The position numbers and the translations under genes are program-made. A stretch of DNA of 7,846 nucleotides, taken from the NCBI GenBank assembly GCA_902783065.1, contig CACZPV010000185.1, forward strand, positions 1 through 7,846. Direction: 5' to 3'. Positions 4,203 through 7,846 of the stretch are shown in pieces. Each line of letters opens with the position of its first letter. Positions within the stretch are counted from its first letter, which is position 1. The notes beneath the pieces are model-generated. The model saw nothing but the letters and a program-made list of their open reading frames with translations. It searched no databases and had not been told where the DNA came from. This DNA is from an uncultured Ruminococcus sp. GTDB taxonomy: Bacteria; Bacillota; Clostridia; Oscillospirales; Acutalibacteraceae.

Positions 4203-6989
4203 ATGGCTGCGTCAAAATATAAAAAAAAGCCTTCCGGAACTAAAGGAAAAGCTCCTTCTGGAAAAAGAAAAACTTCCTCAAGTTCATCCAAAAAACAACC
4301 TGCTAAAATGACCGCCTCAGAAGCCAAAAAAAGAGCAGCCGCCAGAGCAGAATGGGAATGGCAGCGAAGAAGATTTATTACAGCTATTATTTTGTTTCTG
4401 ACAGCTGTGCTTTTTGTTTTTATATACTTTATGCCGGGAGAAAAATTATGGCTCTCTATGCATGAACTCTATCATGGTCTTTTCGGAATGTTCGGCTTCA
4501 TGCTTCCGGCATTGTTGATTTACTGCGCTTATCAGAATGCCAAAGACGAACCTACATATAATTTTAAACAGAAAACATTTCTTATTTCCGGTGTTACCGT
4601 TTTTTTGGCTACAGCTGTGTTTTGCTTTAGTGTCGGTGACGAACCGCTCAGAGGATATGCTGATGAACTGCATAACAGTCTTATATATGCAAGTACCAAT
4701 GCCGGACCCGGTGTGATCGGTGCTATGCTCGGTATTCCTTTCGTCAAGATTATTGGACAAACCGGCGGAGGTTTTATAGCTGTTCTGCTTTTTCTGGTTT
4801 TTCTTGTTTTGACTGCGGGAAGCTTTGTGGTGAAAATTTTCCAATCTTTCAAGCAGCCGGTACAGCAAATCGGAAGACATTTTGACGACAGAAAAGAAAT
4901 TCGCTATCAGGTCAGAAAAAAACAACAGGAAAAACGTGATATGGAAAAAAAACATACCAGAGAACAATATATTCAGCAGCAAGTTAACAGACAGCTTGAG
5001 GCTAAAAAGAAAAAACAGGATCAGCAATTCAGACGATATAAAAATACTCCTTTCTATGAAGCTGACAGAGCTGAATTTCCGCAGCAGACTGCTCCTACGG
5101 AACAACAACAGAGCCATTCTCAACCTGAAAAAAAGAAAAAGTCAAAAACTACTAAGGCTGCTACCACTGAAACACCGAAGGAAACCATTCCTGAGGAAGT
5201 ACCTGTATTCTCAGAGGATATTCAGTTTAACGGTATGGAATATGATCCTGAGGAGCTGCGCTATATTCCTGATACAGTCGACCTTGAAAATGAACCTTTC
5301 TTTGAACCTGCCAACGTACCTGCTGAGAAAAAGAAGAAGGAAAAAATTAAAGAAAATACCAGCAATTTCACTGTGGAACCCGATAATCAGATTATTGCTG
5401 GTCATTATGTAAAGCCACCATATAATCTCCTTGAACCACAGCCATACGAGGAAGAAAAAAATATCTCTATTGAACTGAACCAAAGCGGTACAATGCTTGT
5501 AGAAACGCTGAAAAGCTTTGGTGTTCAGACTTCTATCGTCAATATCAGCCGGGGACCGTCTGTTACAAGATATGAATTGCAGCCTGCTTCCGGTGTAAAA
5601 ATCAGTAAAATTACTAATCTTGCCGATGATATAGCTATGAATCTGGCAGCAACAGGTGTTCGTATAGAAGCACCAATCCCCGGAAAATCTGCTGTAGGCA
5701 TCGAAGTACCGAATAAACATGTCAGCATTGTTAAAATGCGCAACCTTGTTGAATCCAACGAATTCAGAGAAGCAAAAAGTAATCTTACGGTTGCTCTCGG
5801 TAAGGATATTACCGGAAAAAACACTATTGCAGATCTTGCAAGAATGCCGCATCTGCTGATTGCAGGTTCAACTGGTTCTGGTAAATCTGTCTGCATTAAC
5901 TCTATGCTAGTCAGCCTGCTGTATAAATCCAGTCCTGAGGATGTCAAACTGATGCTTATAGATCCAAAAGTAGTGGAACTCGGAGTATATAACGGTATTC
6001 CCCACCTTCTTGTTCCGGTTGTAACCGATCCCAGAAAAGCTGCCGGTGCACTTAACTGGGCTGTTAACGAAATGCTGAACCGTTATAAGATTTTTGCAGA
6101 ATACAACGTCCGCGATATGCATAGCTATAACAGGCTTGTTGAAAGAATGAATACACTTACAGAGGAAAATATTAACAGCGAACCTGCAGATGATCCGGAC
6201 AGAACATTTGAAGAAGATGAAATGCTCGCTCAGGCTCAGGCTGAAATCGGAGAAAATGAAGAACCACAGAGCGAACCTAAGATTCTGAAAAAAATGCCGC
6301 AGATCGTAATTGTTATCGATGAACTTGCCGATCTCATGATGGCAGCTCCAAAGGATGTCGAAGAAGCAATTTGTCGACTCGCACAGATGGCGCGTGCCGC
6401 CGGAATGCACCTTGTAATAGCTACCCAGCGTCCTTCTGTTGACGTAATTACAGGTCTTATCAAAGCTAATGTACCGAGCCGTATCGCATTTGCGGTTAAG
6501 TCACAGGTGGACTCCAGAACCATTCTCGATACAGGAGGGGCAGAAAAACTCCTTGGTCGAGGTGATATGCTGTTCTCACCCATCGGCAAAAATAAACCGA
6601 TACGTGTGCAGGGATGCTTCGTTGATGATCCTGAAATAGAAAGAGTACTCAATTTTATTAAGGAAAGTAAAGTCGTTGAATATGACGAAAAAGTTCTGGA
6701 AGAAATTGAAAAAAATGCTGTTGCCGACAAGAATAACATTGGCAGTGATGATATGTCTTCCGAATTTGACCCGATGATTGAGGAGGCTATCAAATGTGTT
6801 GTAGAGGCTGGTCAGGCATCAACTTCTATGCTGCAAAGAAGATTCAGGGTTGGATACGCAAGAGCCGGAAGATTGATCGATGAAATGGAACAAATGGGTA
6901 TTGTAGGACCTCATGAAGGTTCTAAACCGCGGCAAGTGCTTATGACGTATCAACAATGGATTGAAAGAAATGTAAGCAGTGATTCATAA
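4203..6989 (+). CDS. ftsK: DNA translocase FtsK/SpoIIIE
   Basis: This 928-residue membrane-anchored ATPase pumps double-stranded DNA through the closing division (or sporulation) septum. AAGGAGG lies 7 bases before the ATG. Residues 1-55 are a Lys/Ser-rich cytoplasmic tail. Hydrophobic spans at about 58-77, 88-110, 125-144 and 188-212 form the 4TM anchor. A charged Lys/Gln/Glu linker runs to about 419. The alpha domain starts near 420. The RecA-like motor has Walker A GSTGSGKS at 555-562 (Lys561, Ser562), Walker B IVIVIDE at 701-707 (Asp706, Glu707), ATQRPS at 740-745 and GRGDMLF at 785-791. The C-terminal gamma winged helix (about 856-918, with RRFRVGYARAGRLIDEME) reads polarity sequences on the chromosome. 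An acidic insertion occupies about 651-695, just before Walker B. Nearby tepA suggests the SpoIIIE orthologue, but sequence alone does not separate FtsK from SpoIIIE, and no sporulation gene is in view. Confidence 0.97.
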   Translation: MAASKYKKKPSGTKGKAPSGKRKTSSSSSKKQPAKMTASEAKKRAAARAEWEWQRRRFITAIILFLTAVLFVFIYFMPGEKLWLSMHELYHGLFGMFGFMLPALLIYCAYQNAKDEPTYNFKQKTFLISGVTVFLATAVFCFSVGDEPLRGYADELHNSLIYASTNAGPGVIGAMLGIPFVKIIGQTGGGFIAVLLFLVFLVLTAGSFVVKIFQSFKQPVQQIGRHFDDRKEIRYQVRKKQQEKRDMEKKHTREQYIQQQVNRQLEAKKKKQDQQFRRYKNTPFYEADRAEFPQQTAPTEQQQSHSQPEKKKKSKTTKAATTETPKETIPEEVPVFSEDIQFNGMEYDPEELRYIPDTVDLENEPFFEPANVPAEKKKKEKIKENTSNFTVEPDNQIIAGHYVKPPYNLLEPQPYEEEKNISIELNQSGTMLVETLKSFGVQTSIVNISRGPSVTRYELQPASGVKISKITNLADDIAMNLAATGVRIEAPIPGKSAVGIEVPNKHVSIVKMRNLVESNEFREAKSNLTVALGKDITGKNTIADLARMPHLLIAGSTGSGKSVCINSMLVSLLYKSSPEDVKLMLIDPKVVELGVYNGIPHLLVPVVTDPRKAAGALNWAVNEMLNRYKIFAEYNVRDMHSYNRLVERMNTLTEENINSEPADDPDRTFEEDEMLAQAQAEIGENEEPQSEPKILKKMPQIVIVIDELADLMMAAPKDVEEAICRLAQMARAAGMHLVIATQRPSVDVITGLIKANVPSRIAFAVKSQVDSRTILDTGGAEKLLGRGDMLFSPIGKNKPIRVQGCFVDDPEIERVLNFIKESKVVEYDEKVLEEIEKNAVADKNNIGSDDMSSEFDPMIEEAIKCVVEAGQASTSMLQRRFRVGYARAGRLIDEMEQMGIVGPHEGSKPRQVLMTYQQWIERNVSSDS

Positions 6990-7180
6990 CCAGGACTATC
7001 AGCTTGAAAATACTTTTTTAAAAAGCAACCTTTATATATGAAGTTTCTATTCGATTGTAAAAGTCTGAAATTCCTTTATCCATGCGATTTTTGTATCATG
7101 TGTTTTCAATTTTTTTCGCTGCAATCCTTCATTTCCCTTGCTTAAGCATCGAAAACAACTGATTTTTGACTTTTTCGGAG
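6990..7180. other. T-rich non-coding stretch after ftsK
   Basis: This 191-base stretch follows the ftsK stop and has no credible gene on either strand. It is rich in T-runs and contains a short AT palindrome around CTTTTTTAAAAAG near 7014. I see no riboswitch, tRNA or promoter that I can support. It is probably the ftsK 3' untranslated region running to the terminator at 7181. Confidence 0.4.
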
Positions 7181-7223
7181 CGAAGTTTGTGCCGCCGCAG
7201 ACGGCACAAACCCTCGTCTTTTT
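7181..7223 (+). terminator. Intrinsic terminator downstream of ftsK
   Basis: A 9-bp perfect stem (TTTGTGCCG 7186-7194 with CGGCACAAA 7202-7210) around a 7-base loop is extended by a G-C pair (7185-7211), a small internal loop, and CGA (7181-7183) with TCG (7214-7216). The stem is followed at once by TCTTTTT (7217-7223). This is the canonical layout for + strand termination, although it lies about 190 bases after the ftsK stop. Confidence 0.65.
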
Positions 7224-7404
7224 ACAATCGGCTAATATGAATTTTCTGTTTGCCGCTTCTGACAGACAGCAAATATTATCATTATTTCAGACAGCGATTG
7301 CCGTATTTTTAAGGCATCACTTTATACACAAAATACGAGGTATTTCCTCGCTGCCGTCCTGCAACGGACGGCAAAATTTATGATATCCAACGGAGGTAAT
7401 TTAA
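7224..7404 (+). promoter_or_regulatory. htpG leader region with serial small hairpins
   Basis: Four foldable elements follow in a row: TGTTTGC 7247-7253 with GCAAATA 7269-7275; GAT/GCC (7296-7302, one bulged T) with GGCATC 7313-7318; CGAGG 7336-7340 with CCTCG 7346-7350; and GCCGTCC 7353-7359 with GGACGGC 7366-7372. The last ends 19 bases before the ribosome site. A possible promoter is TTGCCG (7250-7255), 18 bases, TATTAT (7274-7279). No CIRCE operator (TTAGCACTC-N9-GAGTGCTAA) and no convincing CtsR box is visible, so the usual heat-shock repressors are not supported here. Confidence 0.35.
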
Positions 7405-7846
7405 ATGAAAAAAGAAGGACAAATTAAAGTAGATTCGGAAAATTTATTTCCGATTATTAAAAAATGGCTCTATTCTGATAAGGATATTTTTCTGAGAGAA
7501 ATCATTGCCAACGGATGCGATGCTATTAAAAAATATCAGAGTCTTTGCTCAATAGGTGAAGCAGAAAACGATAATGTTAAACCCAGAATAGATGTCATTC
7601 TTGATAAGGACGCCAAAACGCTTACTGTAAGTGATAACGGTCTTGGTATGACCGCAGATGAGGTAGAAAAATATATTACACAGGTTGCTTTTTCAGGTGC
7701 AAAAGAATTTATTGAAAAGTACAGTGACAAAACTGATGCCGAAGGCGGTATTATAGGTCATTTCGGTCTTGGTTTCTATTCTGAATTTATGGTTGCAGAC
7801 GAAGTACATATCGATACCTTATCATATAAGGACGGCGCAGAGGCAG
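7405..7846 (+). CDS. htpG: Molecular chaperone HtpG (Hsp90), N-terminal part, 3' truncated
   Basis: The gene runs off the right edge after 147 codons, where full HtpG proteins have a little over 600 residues. GGAGG at 7392-7396 is 8 bases before the ATG. HtpG is the cytoplasmic bacterial Hsp90, a dimeric ATP-driven chaperone. The visible part is the GHKL-type ATP-binding domain: LREIIANGCDA (30-40) with the likely catalytic Glu32 and Asn36, DNGLGM (77-82) and IGHFGLGFYS (117-126). Several positions differ from common HtpG: GCDA where ASDA is usual, FSGAKEF for a typical SGTKEF, and GHFGLGF for GQFGVGF. These changes keep the key ATP-site residues, so a working ATPase is expected, perhaps of a divergent clostridial branch. 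The middle and C-terminal domains cannot be assessed. Codon use is AT-rich, like the bulk of the window. Confidence 0.92.
   Translation, partial: MKKEGQIKVDSENLFPIIKKWLYSDKDIFLREIIANGCDAIKKYQSLCSIGEAENDNVKPRIDVILDKDAKTLTVSDNGLGMTADEVEKYITQVAFSGAKEFIEKYSDKTDAEGGIIGHFGLGFYSEFMVADEVHIDTLSYKDGAEA

Noticed and set aside
4446..5123. 225-residue minus-strand frame opposite ftsK
   Set aside because: It is antisense to the conserved ftsK coding frame and is rich in Phe/Leu/Ser, as expected from the complement of a Lys/Glu-rich frame; no ribosome site or domain is seen.
5211..6793. Other long minus-strand frames opposite the FtsK motor
   Set aside because: All lie wholly within the ftsK gene, overlap one another and show no recognisable motifs.
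7160..7182. CtsR-like operator in the T-rich stretch containing TTTGAC
   Set aside because: Only one half-site-like heptamer is present; the required tandem repeat is absent, and it precedes the terminator rather than the htpG promoter.
7138..7383. 81-residue + strand frame before htpG
   Set aside because: It starts with TTG, has no ribosome site, and runs through a terminator and several hairpins; the peptide resembles no family I know.

Overview
The window carries conserved housekeeping genes, all read on the + strand, from what is most likely a Gram-positive anaerobe of the class Clostridia (Ruminococcus/Oscillospiraceae-like). The evidence is a tepA / ftsK-spoIIIE neighbourhood as in Bacillus and Clostridia, strong AGGAGG-type ribosome sites before tepA, uppP, ftsK and htpG, AT-rich codon use over most of the window, and a eukaryote-type NADP isocitrate dehydrogenase. 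The species cannot be fixed from sequence reading alone.

Layout. 1-299: 3' end of an aconitase gene. 365-1582: icd. 1583-2116: a 534-base gap with the icd terminator, an unexplained foldable stretch and the tepA promoter. 2117-2899: tepA, a ClpP-class protease-like protein. 3113-4069: uppP, preceded by a leader that can fold up to its ribosome site. 4203-6989: ftsK/spoIIIE DNA translocase. 6990-7404: a 415-base gap with a terminator and several small hairpins. 7405-7846: the start of htpG, cut by the window edge.

How the genes relate. Aconitase and Icd are consecutive steps from citrate to 2-oxoglutarate, which in anaerobes mainly supplies glutamate synthesis. TepA, UppP and FtsK/SpoIIIE act at or near the membrane: protein quality control or export, recycling of the undecaprenyl carrier for wall synthesis, and chromosome pumping through a septum. 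Each seems to have its own leader or promoter, so they look like neighbours rather than one tight operon. HtpG is the bacterial Hsp90 chaperone.

The most notable observation is an abrupt change in codon composition inside icd. The aconitase tail and the first ~30 icd codons end mostly in G or C (80 of 98 and 22 of 30 by hand count). The next 60 icd codons do so in only 17 of 60. icd also lacks a visible Shine-Dalgarno site, unlike the other four starts. This suggests recombination or transfer, or a chimeric assembly join near 420-460. The other points of interest are foldable leaders before tepA, uppP and htpG, a possible structured RNA at 1791-1934, and an acidic insertion in the FtsK motor. 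I found no CRISPR array, mobile element, tRNA, rRNA or evident new defence system.
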